From an uncultured Lachnospiraceae bacterium (GTDB taxonomy: Bacteria; Bacillota; Clostridia; Lachnospirales; Lachnospiraceae), in contig CAMTBF010000283.1 of NCBI GenBank assembly GCA_947068385.1, forward strand, positions 1-5,267: a stretch of DNA of 5,267 bases, written 5' to 3'. The stretch's first letter is position 1; every line of letters begins with the position of its first letter. The notes under the pieces were generated by a model. That model did no database searches and was not told the origin of the DNA. It saw nothing but the letters and a program-made list of their open reading frames with translations. This document shows positions 4,758 through 5,267 of this stretch, piece by piece. The position numbers and the translations under genes were made by a program.

Positions 4758-5267
4758 ATGGCGAATATACTTGTGTGTGACGACGACCGGGAAATCGTGG
4801 ACGCGATAGAGATTTATCTGAGCCAGGACGGGCACTGCATCTTCAAGGCCTATGACGGGAAGCAGGCCATCGACCTGCTGAAGAAGGAGGAGATCCACCT
4901 TCTGATCATGGACATCATGATGCCGAAGCTGGACGGCATCCGTGCCACCCTGAAGATCCGGGAGTACAGCAGCATCCCCATCATCATGCTGTCCGCCAAG
5001 TCCGAGGACACGGACAAGATCCTCGGCCTGAACATCGGCGCGGACGATTATATCACGAAGCCCTTCAACCCGCTGGAGCTGGTGGCCAGGGTCAAGTCCA
5101 ACCTGCGCAGGTACACTTCCCTGGGGAGCCTGAACGCGGAGAGCAAGGCCGTCTATCAGGTGGGGGGCCTGGTCATCAATGACGACACCAAGCAGGTGAT
5201 GGTGGACGGGGAGCCCGTGAAGATGACTCCGATCGAGTACAATATCCTGCTGCTCCTGATGAAGAAC
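4758..5267 (+). CDS. OmpR/VanR-family response regulator, 5' part
   Basis: Two-component response regulator; the first 170 codons are present and the gene runs off the window. Residues 1-120 are a complete receiver domain: acidic pocket Asp8-Asp9-Asp10, phosphoacceptor Asp52 in LLIMDIMMPKLDG, Ser79 in IIMLSAK and Lys101 in ADDYITKPF. All phosphorylation residues are intact. After a linker (about 120-133) the winged-helix DNA-binding domain begins (VGGLVINDDTKQVMVDG, then MTPIEYNILLLLMKN) and is cut in its first helix, so the recognition helix and target specificity cannot be assessed. The receiver resembles the VanR/PhoP-like group common in Clostridia. A sensor histidine kinase is expected downstream but lies outside the window. 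The stimulus is unknown. The gene is separated from the housekeeping operon by an AT-rich gap and probably has its own promoter. Confidence 0.93.
   Translation, partial: MANILVCDDDREIVDAIEIYLSQDGHCIFKAYDGKQAIDLLKKEEIHLLIMDIMMPKLDGIRATLKIREYSSIPIIMLSAKSEDTDKILGLNIGADDYITKPFNPLELVARVKSNLRRYTSLGSLNAESKAVYQVGGLVINDDTKQVMVDGEPVKMTPIEYNILLLLMKN

Noticed and set aside
1..5267. CRISPR arrays, tRNA or rRNA genes, insertion sequences and riboswitches
   Set aside because: No regularly spaced repeats, cloverleaf-like segments, transposase motifs or terminal inverted repeats were seen; the only gap longer than 50 bases between genes is the 90-base one before the response regulator.

Overview
The window is GC-rich, compact and read almost entirely on the + strand. 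It looks like a chromosomal housekeeping segment from a high-GC Firmicute, most likely a Lachnospiraceae-type Clostridium. The protein motifs, the AGGAG-type ribosome binding sites and the rnhB / FliK-like / FlhB-like / yraN order point there. This placement is inferred from gene content and synteny, not from a marker tree.

Layout: (1) about 1-50, sequence that does not continue the following gene and may hold the start of a minus-strand gene; (2) 51-341, the 3' part of a type I signal peptidase gene (lepB), missing its catalytic Ser and Lys regions; (3) 382-1137, ribonuclease HII (rnhB); (4) 1186-3051, a large cytosolic FliK-like protein with a Flg_hook-type C-terminus and a long Ala/Gly linker; (5) 3076-3369, a stand-alone FlhB cytoplasmic-domain homologue without the NPTH autocleavage motif (YlqH type); (6) 3371-3736, YraN/UPF0102, a PD-(D/E)XK nuclease-fold protein; (7) 3753-4667, a PgeF/YlmD-family multicopper-oxidase-fold peptidoglycan-editing enzyme; (8) a 90-base AT-rich gap, then 4758 to the window end, the 5' part of an OmpR/VanR-family response regulator cut off inside its DNA-binding domain.

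The genes from lepB to pgeF are separated by only 1 to 48 bases, each with its own ribosome binding site, and no terminator is visible between them. They probably form one transcription unit. The response regulator follows the only AT-rich gap and probably starts a new unit.

The most interesting content is the FliK-like plus FlhB-like pair. In flagella and type III secretion these two proteins form the export specificity switch (ruler and gate). Here they appear as small soluble proteins embedded in a housekeeping operon beside rnhB, with no other flagellar gene in view and with the FlhB autocleavage motif lost. The same placement next to rnhB is known in Bacillus subtilis (ylqG-ylqH), so the pair seems to be an old, conserved, uncharacterised module. 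The second point of note is the abrupt loss of lepB homology at about base 50.
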